Shown: positions 15,027 through 23,833 of the stretch, one piece after another | Numbering within the stretch: position 1 is the first letter of the stretch | How the letters are laid out: every line of letters starts with the position of its first letter | IMG/VR virus record: IMGVR_UViG_3300031251_000007 | Span: 23,782-87,781 of that record | Length of the DNA: 64,000 bases | Strand: one strand, 5' to 3' | Origin: a virus | The notes under the pieces: model-generated | The model's input: only the letters and a program-made list of their open reading frames with translations | Database searches by the model: none | What the model was told of the DNA's origin: nothing | Position numbers and translations under genes: made by a program

Positions 15027-15809
15027 CTATGCCACAACGGCCGCGCGTTGCGAAGAGGTGTTGGAATAGGTCCGGCCGGCATTGACCGTGCCCGCCACTG
15101 ACAGCCGGCCGGCCAGCGCAAACTCCTTCACCGTGCCCCCGTCGGCGGTCAGCGTCGCGCCGCCGAGCGTGCCGATCTGAGCGCCGCTGGCCACCTGCAG
15201 GCCGAACGGTCCGTCACAGTGAAGTACGATGCCACCGCCCGCGCCGTTGCCGGCCGAGGCCTCGCCTTCCGGCGCGCCGTGCGCGAAGACAGCCGCTGTC
15301 GCCGCGATGTGCAGCGCTGCCCTGGCGAAGAGACGGATCAGTCCGCCGCCGGCGCCGCCCGGCTGTGTGGTGCCCCCGCCGCCGCCGGATCCCTTCACGG
15401 CTGAGGTATCGGTGGTGCTGTCGCCCTGCCCTGCGCCGGCCAGATAGCCGCCGTCAACGCCGGCCGCGCCGCCGAATGGCCCCTCACCCGCAGCCGTCGC
15501 GGCGCCGCCGCGGTAGCCGAACGTCGATGAGACGAGCGCGCCCTCGAGGTCGATCGAGTGCGCATGCACTTCGAGCTCACCGAAGCTCGAGCCGTCGTAG
15601 GCCGCGACGTTGACCAGCACACCCGGAGCGATCCAAAGCCGGCCGACGTTGCGGTGCACGCCCGCGATGACCGTGTCGGCATCGACCAGCCAGTCGTCGC
15701 CGCCGTGGTTGCCGCCGGCGGTTTCGGTCCAGCCGACGGGATCGCCGGTGGTCGCATCGGCGGTGATGCCGTATTTGGCCGCCGAGTATTTGAAAGACCC
15801 GTATTTCAT
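15027..15809 (-). CDS. Glycine-rich tail/adhesin-like protein
   Basis: 260 residues. The N-terminus MKYGSFKYSAAKYGI looks like a virion-protein opening and lacks a signal peptide. The rest is Gly/Ala-rich with regular short strands (GVLVNVAAYDGSSFGELEVH; GATLTADGGTVKEFALAGRL), suggestive of a beta-solenoid. A run of glycines (VKGSGGGGGTTQPGG) sits mid-protein. It starts next to the stop of the cysteine-rich secreted protein. It is probably a surface-binding structural protein. Confidence 0.55.
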   Translation of the reverse strand: MKYGSFKYSAAKYGITADATTGDPVGWTETAGGNHGGDDWLVDADTVIAGVHRNVGRLWIAPGVLVNVAAYDGSSFGELEVHAHSIDLEGALVSSTFGYRGGAATAAGEGPFGGAAGVDGGYLAGAGQGDSTTDTSAVKGSGGGGGTTQPGGAGGGLIRLFARAALHIAATAAVFAHGAPEGEASAGNGAGGGIVLHCDGPFGLQVASGAQIGTLGGATLTADGGTVKEFALAGRLSVAGTVNAGRTYSNTSSQRAAVVA

Positions 15810-15810
15810 C

Positions 15811-16377
15811 CTACGGCAGCGGCACAAACCGCAGGTTCTGGACCGGCACGTCCACGTGAAACGTGTATTGCTGTCCCGTGCCGGGCTGACAGACGCCGGT
15901 CAGCACGTGCGGCTGCGTCACCTCGTCGCTGCTGCGGCTGCAGGTTCCCGGCGCGCATTCGGCGTTGCTAGTGCACGGCTGATCCTTCTTCGGCGGCGGC
16001 GCGACGCACTTTCCAACATAGCCGCCCGTCGCCGGCGGCAGGCGGACGGTGGCGCAGCCGGCCTGCAGCGCACAGAGCCCGGAAGTCCCGGGCGGGCAAC
16101 CGGCGTCGTCGATGCAATAGTCGCCGGTGTTGGTCCCGCCGGTGCACTTCCGCGGGCATGGCTTGCTGCCCGGCGATGCTTCGGTCGTCTTGGCGAGCAG
16201 CACCTTGCCGCTGTTCACGTCGTTCACCTGATAGTCGAACGTCGGACACAGAGCGGGCTGGTGCGCCGAGTCGGTGAAGCTGAGATCGACGTCGCAGTAG
16301 CTGTCTTCGCGGCAGGCATCGTCGGCGCGCGCCGCGATCGGCAGCGCCAGGCAGAGGCTCAGAATCAGTCGGCGCAT
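15811..16377 (-). CDS. Secreted cysteine-rich protein
   Basis: 188 residues. Signal peptide LILSLCLALPIAARA, cleaved near 19. The mature protein has many cysteines in repeated short patterns (KCTGGTNTGDYCIDDAGCPP; KDQPCTSNAECAPGTC), similar to the CxxGxxC..D.DC..G.C modules of bacterial extracellular proteins. Disulfides would form in the periplasm. No enzyme motif. It lies within a run of exported proteins and probably belongs to the same complex or surface function. Confidence 0.68.
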   Translation of the reverse strand: MRRLILSLCLALPIAARADDACREDSYCDVDLSFTDSAHQPALCPTFDYQVNDVNSGKVLLAKTTEASPGSKPCPRKCTGGTNTGDYCIDDAGCPPGTSGLCALQAGCATVRLPPATGGYVGKCVAPPPKKDQPCTSNAECAPGTCSRSSDEVTQPHVLTGVCQPGTGQQYTFHVDVPVQNLRFVPLP

Positions 16378-16387
16378 CGGTCCCTCC

Positions 16388-16993
16388 TCAGCGGATGACG
16401 GCCTGCACAGCGGGCGCGCGCGGCCCGGCCGAGACGTTGGGTTCGCGCACCACGATGGCCGCCCCCGGTCCGCGGATCACGGCGCCCTTCAGGAGGTAGC
16501 CGCTGCCGGGTGTTGGCGTGATCGTCGCGGTCCCCGTCGCCGTGCGCGTGTCGGTGCGCGTCGGCGTTGCCGTGACAGTCCCTGTTGGTGTCGCGGTCCG
16601 GGTGGCCGTACTCGACGGCGTCGGCGTGAACGTGTCGGTGGCGCTCGGCGTTGGCGTTGCCGTCGGCGTCGCCGTGCGCGTCACGGTGGCTGTCCCGGTC
16701 GGCGTGTCGGTTGCAGTGAGCGTGCTGCTCGGCGTCAACGTCGCCGTGCGTGTGCTGGTGCGCGTCGGCGTGTCGGTCGGCGTGGCGGTCATGCTTGGCG
16801 TCAACGTCACCGTCGGCGTGTCGGTCGGCGTCGAGCCCGGCAGCGGCGTATCGGTCGCCGTCGGCGTCATGGTGGGGGTCGGCGGCGGACCGAACAGCGG
16901 CACGAGGCCGTGCGCCGGGCGCGGATACACCGCGGCGATCGCCGCCATCAGCAGCAGCGCCAGCAGTGCGATGATGTCCGGCCAGCGCCACAC
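16388..16993 (-). CDS. Membrane-anchored Thr/Pro-rich stalk protein
   Basis: 201 residues. One N-terminal hydrophobic segment ([18 protein letters not shown]) is followed by ~130 residues of Thr/Pro/Ala repeats ([18 protein letters not shown] and variants), then a compact C-terminal ~40 residues ([20 protein letters not shown]). The repeats look like a rigid, possibly glycosylated stalk that would hold the C-terminal knob away from the membrane. The DNA is a run of GTCGGCGT-like octamers on the plus strand, prone to length change. Confidence 0.62.
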   Translation of the reverse strand: MWRWPDIIALLALLLMAAIAAVYPRPAHGLVPLFGPPPTPTMTPTATDTPLPGSTPTDTPTVTLTPSMTATPTDTPTRTSTRTATLTPSSTLTATDTPTGTATVTRTATPTATPTPSATDTFTPTPSSTATRTATPTGTVTATPTRTDTRTATGTATITPTPGSGYLLKGAVIRGPGAAIVVREPNVSAGPRAPAVQAVIR

Positions 16994-17065
16994 TCAGAGG
17001 CCCCGCGCACCGACGATCGCAGGCGTTGCGGACGCATTTGCGGGTATGCTCTGATCTACCCACAC

Positions 17066-17464
17066 ATGGGGTCGTCTCGCCTGCCCGCGCTGGGGATTCT
17101 GCTTGTCGGTATCGTACTGATCGCCCGCGTAGCGGTGCGCCCCGGCGATGTCGACGCGCGTCTCGGGCACATCGCCGCCGAGCTGACCTGCGATCGAGAG
17201 CTGTCGGGCGGCAAGCGCATCCAGCTTGTCGGAACGCAGACGGCGGCGCTCAGCGGCCCCACCAATGAGCACACGTGCGGCGATCTGCGCGTGTCGCTCG
17301 ATCACGGATGCGGCGCCGACATCGCGATCCTGCTCAACGGCGAGCTGACCGCGCTCACGTGCCATGTCGCATCGGGCGCCACGGATGCGTGCCGGAGCGG
17401 TCGGATCGTGTTGCCCGACGGCATCCTGTCGTTGCGCGCGGTCGCCACAGACTGCCCGGCGTAG
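17066..17464 (+). CDS. Inserted plus-strand secreted Cys protein (moron)
   Basis: 132 residues on the strand opposite to all neighbours. Hydrophobic signal/anchor LPALGILLVGIVLIARVAV, then a mature domain with six cysteines (TCDRELS, HTCGDLRV, HGCGADI, LTCHVA, ACRSG, DCPA). TATGCT at 17045 could be part of a promoter, but no good -35 is seen at the right distance. Opposite orientation and an independent start suggest a moron expressed apart from the late operon. Confidence 0.55.
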   Translation: MGSSRLPALGILLVGIVLIARVAVRPGDVDARLGHIAAELTCDRELSGGKRIQLVGTQTAALSGPTNEHTCGDLRVSLDHGCGADIAILLNGELTALTCHVASGATDACRSGRIVLPDGILSLRAVATDCPA

Positions 17465-17478
17465 GGTTCGTGGGCAGC

Positions 17479-20052
17479 TCATAGGTTCCCGCACGACGCG
17501 TAGGTGTCGCTGGTGCCCGTCAGGCAGTGGGTCATGAGATCGGCAAGCACCTGATTGCCCGTCGTCTGCATCGGGTTCGGGCAGCCCTGGCTACTACTGA
17601 ACAAGCCGTAGGTCGGGTCGACCGAGAGATGTAGCGCGTCGCGCTCACAGCATGCGACGCGATGATTGTCGCAGCGGTTCTGCATCGCGCCGTCTGGGTC
17701 GATGGTCATCCAGCTGCGGCGCGCCGCCTCATGCTCCCAGTAGCCGCGGCTCGCCCGCAGATCGTCGCGGACGTTGGTGAACCGACACGTGAAGGTCGCC
17801 GTATCTGCCGCGTTGGTCTCCCACGTGCGCCACGGCAGGATGGCGATGAACTTCGTGCCGTGCGCCACGCCGTACGCGTCCATCGCGTCGAGGATCTTGC
17901 CGAGATAGTCCTGAAAAGTTGATTCGGTGGTGCGCTGCGCGCAGAGCCCTTGTGGGCAACCGTTCGCATTTTTCGCCGCCGGGACGCAGATGGTCGCGCC
18001 GGCACCGGTCAAGTTGCATTGCGCCGTGCCGCCCGCGATCGGCGTTCCGCATGCCGTCGCCGGATTGGCGCCGAGCCCGCAGAAGACGCCGAAGAAGCCG
18101 GGATTGTTGCAGTAGGACGTGAAGCTGGCGAGGTCGACGGCGCCGGCCGGAATCGAGCAGGTCGAGCCCTGGATCGTGTCAGGCGTCGGCGTCGCGGGTC
18201 CGCCCGGTGTCGGCGTCGGCGCTCCCGGCGTCGGTGTAGCCGGCGCAAAACAGTATCCATCGGTCGGCGCACTGGGCGCGGTGCCGTAGTCGTTCGCGCC
18301 GTCCCACAGAAAAAAGACATAGTCGCAGATCGCGCCGGTGGTGCCCTTGTAAACCTGCTGTTTCCAGCAGGTCGGATTGCCGCCCGCGAGCGCGCTGTTC
18401 ACGCACGAGGCCGAGCCCGGCCAGAGCATGCCGAGCTTCGTGCCCTCGTTGCCGTAGTCGTAGATGTTGTCGGCGCCGTCGAGCTGCGCGGCGAGCGCCG
18501 TATACAGTGCCTGATCGTTCACCAGGCTCGTGCCGAACACGCACACGGTGTTCTTGGTGTCGCCGGTGGGGTCGGTCATCACCACGGTGGCCGGCGTCGG
18601 CGTCGGCCGGGTGACTTCCACCTCCGCCCAGGCGTCTGTGACACGCACACGAAAGCCGGAGCTGTTGGTCGACTGTGCGTCGAGCGCGAAATCCAGCGCG
18701 TTGATGTCGGTCAGGTTCCACGACGCGCTGCTCCAGTCAGAAGAGAACAGCGATGTCGGAGAACTCCAGTAACTCGTGCCATATCCGTTCGGGTCGAACG
18801 TCGAAGCGTAGCGCGTGGTGGTTCCGTTGCTGACACCGAAGCGGATCGGCTTGGAATTGCCATTAGCCGCCGTCTCGCGCAGGGAGGCGTTGAACCCCAC
18901 CATCGCGTCCGGGCGGATTGATTCGCCGGTTCCGAGCGTCACATCTTGTAGCTGGAACAGATCAAGGTCGGTGCCCTGGATCTGCACATAGTTCGTCTCG
19001 TTGGTGTGGCCGCTCGTGCCGCTGATCGTGTCCTGCACGCATTGGTAGTCATTCGCCGGCGAGGTCCCGGTGCAGCCCTGGTTGTCGGAGGCGCCGTCTC
19101 CGCCGCTGGGCGAGCCGTTGGGGTGCAGATCCGCGAGCCGGAAAAATAGCCCAGTGTTGACGCTGCCTTCGTGCGCCAGGTTGTCGATCGAGTAGTCGAT
19201 CGCGCCGGTGTTCGTATCGGTCACGCCCCAGCGAATCTCGCTCGTGTTACCGAGTGTCGTGACCGAGCACGTGCCCGCTGCGTCGCCTTCGGTGGTCTGC
19301 GAGCAATCTGTCGACTTCGCGCACGCCTCGCCGGGATGGAGCCCGCCCGTGCACACACCCTGCGCGCGTGTCTGGTTGCCTTGCAGCTTGCCGTTGACGA
19401 GCAGCCCGCACTGCACGTTGCCGGGATCGGTCAACGTGGTGTCGGTGGTAACCGCGACCTCGGAGCACGTGCCGACCTGCAAGACGGTCGAGCTTTGCGC
19501 AAAGTTGGCGGGCGCGCACGACGCGGCGCCCGGATTCACCTCACGACACACGGTGGTATCGGTGCAGTTGGTGCCGTTATCCAACGAGCCGACGCACTCC
19601 AAGCCCGTGTCGTGAAAATAGACGCGCAGACGCACGCCGGGGCTCTCGGCTTCCGCCATGAGGAAGCACTGCTTGGACGAGGTGGTCGCCGAGTAGAACG
19701 ACACGACCTCGCGGTTGGTGCCGGTCGCCGGCGCTGCGCGCAGGCAGAACTCAAGATGCACCGTGCCGTCGGCTGTCGCGGTGACCGACGTCACCACATA
19801 TTCGGTGCCACCGCTGGCTGGATTGATTCGGAGGCTGAAGTCGTCGCCGCTGTCGAGCCCACTGAGCCCGGTATTGGCCTCGATCGTGGGCGAGCCGACT
19901 ACGCTGGAGAACGCTTTCGACATGGTCGACAACGTCCACGGCGTCGCGCCGCTATCGCCGCCGCCCTCGAAACCCTCCAGCACGTCACGAGCGGCGAAGC
20001 TGGTCGAAGCAACCAGCACGAGGGCGGCAGCGGCAATCAGTTCGCGCTGCAT
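17479..20052 (-). CDS. Secreted SGNH/GDSL-type hydrolase-like protein
   Basis: 857 residues with signal peptide LIAAAALVLVASTSFAA. Residues ~25-500 are a beta-rich region with Cys motifs (VCTGGLHPGEACAKSTDC) and fibre-like segments. Residues ~500-840 show the SGNH blocks in order: VFGTSLVND (Ser509), GNEGTKLG (534-541), WDGANDYG (Asn587) and DALHLS (Asp805, His808). A Thr/Pro linker (PTPGAPTPTPGGPATPTP) lies inside the catalytic part. The family removes acyl or acetyl groups from glycans and esters. It may modify surface polysaccharide; the Sec signal is odd for a tail enzyme. It overlaps the upstream gene by 16 nt. Confidence 0.68.
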   Translation of the reverse strand: MQRELIAAAALVLVASTSFAARDVLEGFEGGGDSGATPWTLSTMSKAFSSVVGSPTIEANTGLSGLDSGDDFSLRINPASGGTEYVVTSVTATADGTVHLEFCLRAAPATGTNREVVSFYSATTSSKQCFLMAEAESPGVRLRVYFHDTGLECVGSLDNGTNCTDTTVCREVNPGAASCAPANFAQSSTVLQVGTCSEVAVTTDTTLTDPGNVQCGLLVNGKLQGNQTRAQGVCTGGLHPGEACAKSTDCSQTTEGDAAGTCSVTTLGNTSEIRWGVTDTNTGAIDYSIDNLAHEGSVNTGLFFRLADLHPNGSPSGGDGASDNQGCTGTSPANDYQCVQDTISGTSGHTNETNYVQIQGTDLDLFQLQDVTLGTGESIRPDAMVGFNASLRETAANGNSKPIRFGVSNGTTTRYASTFDPNGYGTSYWSSPTSLFSSDWSSASWNLTDINALDFALDAQSTNSSGFRVRVTDAWAEVEVTRPTPTPATVVMTDPTGDTKNTVCVFGTSLVNDQALYTALAAQLDGADNIYDYGNEGTKLGMLWPGSASCVNSALAGGNPTCWKQQVYKGTTGAICDYVFFLWDGANDYGTAPSAPTDGYCFAPATPTPGAPTPTPGGPATPTPDTIQGSTCSIPAGAVDLASFTSYCNNPGFFGVFCGLGANPATACGTPIAGGTAQCNLTGAGATICVPAAKNANGCPQGLCAQRTTESTFQDYLGKILDAMDAYGVAHGTKFIAILPWRTWETNAADTATFTCRFTNVRDDLRASRGYWEHEAARRSWMTIDPDGAMQNRCDNHRVACCERDALHLSVDPTYGLFSSSQGCPNPMQTTGNQVLADLMTHCLTGTSDTYASCGNL

Positions 20053-21533
20053 AGGAACGTGCCGTAGGGATACAGCGCGGTGGTGTTGTCAGTGCACGTC
20101 CCGCTGCACACCGCGTAGAAATGCACGCGGTCGCCTTGCGTGAACGTGTTCGTGGTGGTGTCGGTACAGGTGCCCGCAGCCGCGGTGACTGCACAGCTCG
20201 CGAGGGAAGTGGCACTTTCGTTCTTGGTGTAGCCAATGGTGATTGTGGCGCCGGTGGGCCACGTCCCGAAGGCATTGACCCTCGCCGAGAACGTGCCGGT
20301 GGTGCAGCTCTCCGGCAAGATGTCGAATTCGTAGACGGTCAGTAGCGCGTTCGAAGTGTTGTCCTTGATGTACTTCCGGGACGAAAGGGTCGACGCTGTC
20401 ACCTGAGCGACGCCGCGCATAGCGAACGAGAGCCTCGCTGAGACATTGGCCTTGGTCGCAACGTCGGCGCTGTTGGAGTAGCTGCCGGCGTAGCGACACG
20501 ACGTTGACGAGGTGTTGCCGCAGTCGATGACGCTGGTCACCACCAGCTTCGTCATCGTCTGCAGATTTGCGCCGAAGCTGTTCGCTTCGTCCTCATAGGC
20601 GATCGCTGTCGGGAGATCCGCCTTATCGATCGCCCCGTCCTGCGTGATCTGCGAGCCGGGTGCGACGTTGATCTTCGACGGGTCACTCGAATCGACCGAC
20701 ACGTCGAACAACGAGCTGAAGTTCAGGGTGAAGCCAGAGCCGATGAGTGTGCTGTTGTTCTCGACGCGCATCGGCGTCCGATCGACCGTCCACACGCCGG
20801 CCTCGCTGTAGAACATGCGCATCGACTGGCCGGCGGCGATATAGACCGGGCTGCCGGGTGTGTTCAGCACGTTGGTCACATCGGCAAATTTCACCCGCCC
20901 GGCCGATGCTTTGACGTTGAAGATCGTAACGACCTGGCCGGCGCGCGCGCTCGTCTCCTGCATCGTGCCGTCACAGCCGCCGCTGGTGTCGCTGCACGTG
21001 ATCTCGACGTAGGACTTCGACGGATCGAGGTTGAACGTCGCGGCTGAGCTGTTGCCCGAGTCGGCGACGCTGACGGCCTGCGTGTCGAGGTCGAGCACCT
21101 TCAGATCGGCGCGGCCGGTCGAGGCGTCGGAGATGCGCAGCACGCCGGCGGCGTCGCGCGCCAGGCCGACGTCGCTCCACGGCACCTGCTGGCTGTTGCC
21201 GAGCGCGCCGCTCATCAGCGCCCAGTTCTGCACGCGGGTCCAGCCCGACGCGTTGCAGCTCGAGCCGGGGCACGAGTACATCACCCCGAGATCGTCGATG
21301 ATGACCTCGCCGTTCAGGCCGTCGGTCTGCGCGGTCGGTGTGTCGGCGCGACGTAGCTGCAGCGTCGGCGAGTTGGCGGCGCGACTGGTGCCGCTCGACG
21401 AATCGCCGGGGTCGATCTTGATGACGTCGACGGCGCCGTTCTTCAGGCTGACCGAGCCAGACGCGCCCGGCTGCAGAGCGAGCGACGGCGCCGCGAGCAG
21501 CAGCGCGCCAAATGCCAGAAGTACCCGGCGCAT
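20037..21533 (-). CDS. Secreted fibre-like protein
   Basis: 498 residues from MRRVLLAFGALLLAAPSLAL, a clear signal peptide; the start overlaps the upstream stop (TGATG). The mature part reads like a phage fibre or adhesin: GVMYSCPGSSCNASGWTRV, QTDGLNGEVIIDDLG, SKSYVEITCSD, SMRMFYSEAGVWTVDRTPMR. The C-terminal third has paired cysteines (CTDTTTN, CSGTCTDN). No enzyme motif is visible. It would be exported by the host during infection or lysogeny. Confidence 0.62.
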   Translation of the reverse strand: MRRVLLAFGALLLAAPSLALQPGASGSVSLKNGAVDVIKIDPGDSSSGTSRAANSPTLQLRRADTPTAQTDGLNGEVIIDDLGVMYSCPGSSCNASGWTRVQNWALMSGALGNSQQVPWSDVGLARDAAGVLRISDASTGRADLKVLDLDTQAVSVADSGNSSAATFNLDPSKSYVEITCSDTSGGCDGTMQETSARAGQVVTIFNVKASAGRVKFADVTNVLNTPGSPVYIAAGQSMRMFYSEAGVWTVDRTPMRVENNSTLIGSGFTLNFSSLFDVSVDSSDPSKINVAPGSQITQDGAIDKADLPTAIAYEDEANSFGANLQTMTKLVVTSVIDCGNTSSTSCRYAGSYSNSADVATKANVSARLSFAMRGVAQVTASTLSSRKYIKDNTSNALLTVYEFDILPESCTTGTFSARVNAFGTWPTGATITIGYTKNESATSLASCAVTAAAGTCTDTTTNTFTQGDRVHFYAVCSGTCTDNTTALYPYGTFLCSAN

Positions 21534-22405
21534 CACGACAGCCTTTCGAGGCTCCAGGTGACGTACTGACTGTTTGAGAGCGTGGCAGGTGTGGCGATTT
21601 TCAACGTGGCACATTGTCCCGCCGTCGTGGTGGTGACGTGCGTGGAGTCGCTGCAACTCGCCGCCGACGCACCGCCCGTGATGGAGCAGGTCGTCGTCGC
21701 GTCAGACATGGTGCCGTTGCAGGTTCCCGTGCGCAGCGTGCAGCTGACCGTGTTGCTAGCGCCCGCGGCCGTCGTCTCCATGCAGCGCAGGTTGCTGAAA
21801 GTGCCTGCGCCGACCGGGATCTCGGCGCGCGCCTCGGTCGTATCGGCTGTTCCGCCACCAGAGTAGACCGTTTGGTTGGTAGTCAGGTCTGTGACCGACG
21901 TGCCCCAGAGGATCGGCTGCGGGATCGCCGAGCACGTGCAGGTCGTTCCGCCACAGGTTAGCCGCTCATTGCTTGCGCAGGTCGGCTGCGTGGCGCCCAA
22001 GCCGCCGCGGCTACCGGCGAGCGTTGCCTCGCTCGACAGGTTGCCGCTGCCGTCGTTGATGACGACGTGGTTTGCGGTGCCAGCGGCAATCTTGCTTCGC
22101 GCAATCGCCGCGGCCGCATCGATCATCGCGTTGACGACGGGCGCGAACGCCGGCGCACCAGATACGAAGGCGAACACCGTGTTCGCGCTGCCGGCCGAGG
22201 TGCATGTCATCGCCGAGCTGCCCTGTCCGTACGGCACGCCGTTGGTCGCACACGACGTCAGCGCCGGCGGTCCGGTGACCGAGATCGTGCCGTTCTGCAT
22301 GCTGATGTTCGTGCCGCCGACCAGCGCCCAAGCTATGCCCGCCAGAAGCCACACGCTGACGAGCGCCACCGCACCGACAAAGAACCGTTCGCGAATCCGC
22401 TTCAT
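21533..22405 (-). CDS. Secreted or membrane-anchored fibre-like protein
   Basis: 290 residues from MKRIRERFFVGAVALVSVWLL, preceded by GAGGGG. The basic N-terminus and one long hydrophobic segment may act as an uncleaved anchor. SKIAAGTANHVVINDGSGNL followed by SSEATLAGSRGG is a motif of phage tail-fibre repeats. The C-terminus holds cysteine pairs (CTLRTGTCNG, CGGTTCTC). A tail-fibre-like motif behind an export signal is unusual. Confidence 0.62.
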   Translation of the reverse strand: MKRIRERFFVGAVALVSVWLLAGIAWALVGGTNISMQNGTISVTGPPALTSCATNGVPYGQGSSAMTCTSAGSANTVFAFVSGAPAFAPVVNAMIDAAAAIARSKIAAGTANHVVINDGSGNLSSEATLAGSRGGLGATQPTCASNERLTCGGTTCTCSAIPQPILWGTSVTDLTTNQTVYSGGGTADTTEARAEIPVGAGTFSNLRCMETTAAGASNTVSCTLRTGTCNGTMSDATTTCSITGGASAASCSDSTHVTTTTAGQCATLKIATPATLSNSQYVTWSLERLS

Positions 22406-22415
22406 CTTCCACCCC

Positions 22416-22880
22416 TCAAAATGCTGCGACATGAGCGTGCGGCGCGCTGGCGGCCGCTCCTGCCGAATACGTAGCTTTCCAGACGGCACAGTTGCCGTCG
22501 GGAACTGTGATCGAGTGCGTGAGATCATCGGCGGTCGTGCTGGTGCCGCTGACCGTGACCACCAGCGTGCTATCGGCGAGGGCCGTGCCGCAGGTGCCTG
22601 TCTGCGCGGTGAGCGTCACCGTCTCGCCGGCGCCAGGTGCGGTCGGTAGCGTCACGCGCGCGCGCCGAAGCACCGTTGCGTTGAGTCGCTGCGCAACTTT
22701 CGATTGCGTCGTGCTTAGGTCGGCACCGTCGATCGACAGATAGACCGTCGAGCCCGGCGTGATGTCGGTGACCGGCGTACTGCTGAACGCGTGCGGTCGC
22801 ACCACCGCCGGCGACCCCGGCAGCTGCGCTGCGGCGCTCGAAGCGGCCAGCAGCGCGGCGAAGATGAGGCCGGCCCGCAT
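22416..22880 (-). CDS. Secreted beta-rich protein
   Basis: 154 residues. Signal peptide LIFAALLAASSAAA. The mature part has alternating strands (STVYLSIDGADLSTTQ, RARVTLPTAPGAGETVTLTA, STLVVTVSGT) and two or three cysteines. It looks like a single beta-sandwich domain; partner unknown. The start overlaps the upstream stop (TGATG), giving translational coupling. Confidence 0.58.
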   Translation of the reverse strand: MRAGLIFAALLAASSAAAQLPGSPAVVRPHAFSSTPVTDITPGSTVYLSIDGADLSTTQSKVAQRLNATVLRRARVTLPTAPGAGETVTLTAQTGTCGTALADSTLVVTVSGTSTTADDLTHSITVPDGNCAVWKATYSAGAAASAPHAHVAAF

Positions 22881-23434
22881 CACGGCGTGATGACCTCCAA
22901 CTGCTGGCCGCTGGTACACAGAAACTCGATCGTGCCGCAGTCGTCATCGGCCGCCGGTGCGATCGTAAAGTCGTAGGTGCCGGGCTCTAGGCGCCGACTG
23001 TTCGATGTCGTCACACCCGGGTAGCCGACGTGCGCGATGTCGTTGCCGAGCGGGTTGGTGATGCGCAGCTGTACGCACGGGCGCCAGCCGCTGCCGAGCG
23101 TAACGGCAGTGCCGGTACCGGCGCAGTTGATGCGGCCGTTCTTCCGCACAGCGCTGCTCGGAAGGCGGCTGACGATGTCTTGTGCCGGCGCCTGTGCGCA
23201 GCGCCCGACGACCGCGCTCCCGGGACAATCGGAGTCGAGGTTGCAGCCGGCGTCGTTGGCGTCGCCGGCATTACAGCGATTGCGGACGTCGAGCCCGACG
23301 ACGGTGCCAGTGCTGTCCTCGTACGGATTGATGACGCCGAACTGCGCGCGCGCCATACCGCCGAGTAAGAGCACAGCACCGAACGCAGCGGCCCGCGCCA
23401 CCGCGCCACCCATCCACCGCCACGTTCGGTGCAT
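22880..23434 (-). CDS. Secreted cysteine-containing protein
   Basis: 184 residues behind GGAGGAGGAG. Signal peptide AFGAVLLLGGMARAQ, then FGVINPYEDSTGTVVG and a cysteine cluster (NRCNAGDANDAGCNLDSDC) similar to the Cys modules of neighbouring proteins. C-terminal part is beta-rich (RLEPGTYDFTIAPAADDDCG). It is probably extracellular or periplasmic; no enzyme motif. Confidence 0.6.
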   Translation of the reverse strand: MHRTWRWMGGAVARAAAFGAVLLLGGMARAQFGVINPYEDSTGTVVGLDVRNRCNAGDANDAGCNLDSDCPGSAVVGRCAQAPAQDIVSRLPSSAVRKNGRINCAGTGTAVTLGSGWRPCVQLRITNPLGNDIAHVGYPGVTTSNSRRLEPGTYDFTIAPAADDDCGTIEFLCTSGQQLEVITP

Positions 23435-23465
23435 CCGCTCCTCCTCCACCCAACCGTTGAGGTGC

Positions 23466-23708
23466 TTAGCTCTGCGCGGCCGACTGATCGGCCGGCGGCG
23501 CGCTCGGCACCGGGTTCTCCGGGTCGGCGCCGATGGCGCGCAGCGCGTCCAGGTGCGCGTTGATCTCCGTCTGGATCTGCGCCGCCTGCTCGTCGGTGAG
23601 GCCGCCGGCTTGCTGCTGCGCAACGAGGGCGGCCAGCTTGTCGGCGATGCGCGTGGTCTCGCTGTCGACCGCGCTCAGCGCGCTCTGAATGTCATCGAAT
23701 CGGGGCAT
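23466..23708 (-). CDS. Small coiled-coil phage protein
   Basis: 80 residues from MPRFDDIQSALSAVD, chosen because AGGAGG stands just upstream. TTRIADKLAALVAQQQAG then EQAAQIQTEINAHLDALRAI is a helical pattern common in small phage hypotheticals. An in-frame GTG at 23837 would add 43 residues with a membrane helix (LLIGAGAAVCGLAALGVVNL); both forms could be made. Function unknown. Confidence 0.6.
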   Translation of the reverse strand: MPRFDDIQSALSAVDSETTRIADKLAALVAQQQAGGLTDEQAAQIQTEINAHLDALRAIGADPENPVPSAPPADQSAAQS

Positions 23709-23833
23709 GAGTTCCTCCTTCGTGGCGATCCGCGCCACACGGGCATTGGTGCGCAGCGTGGCGCACAAGTTGACGACGCCGAGCGCGGCCAGTCCGCAGA
23801 CCGCCGCGCCGGCGCCAATGAGAAGAGCCGTCG

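Noticed and set aside
16365-17063. 232-codon minus frame full of His/Ala/Asp repeats over the Thr/Pro stalk gene
   Set aside because: It is the octamer repeat read in another frame. The Thr/Pro frame has a membrane anchor and a natural start.
17950-20067. Two long plus-strand frames (from 17950 and 19171) opposite the SGNH-type gene
   Set aside because: The minus-strand gene has a signal peptide, catalytic blocks and Cys modules; the plus frames are Arg-rich shadows.
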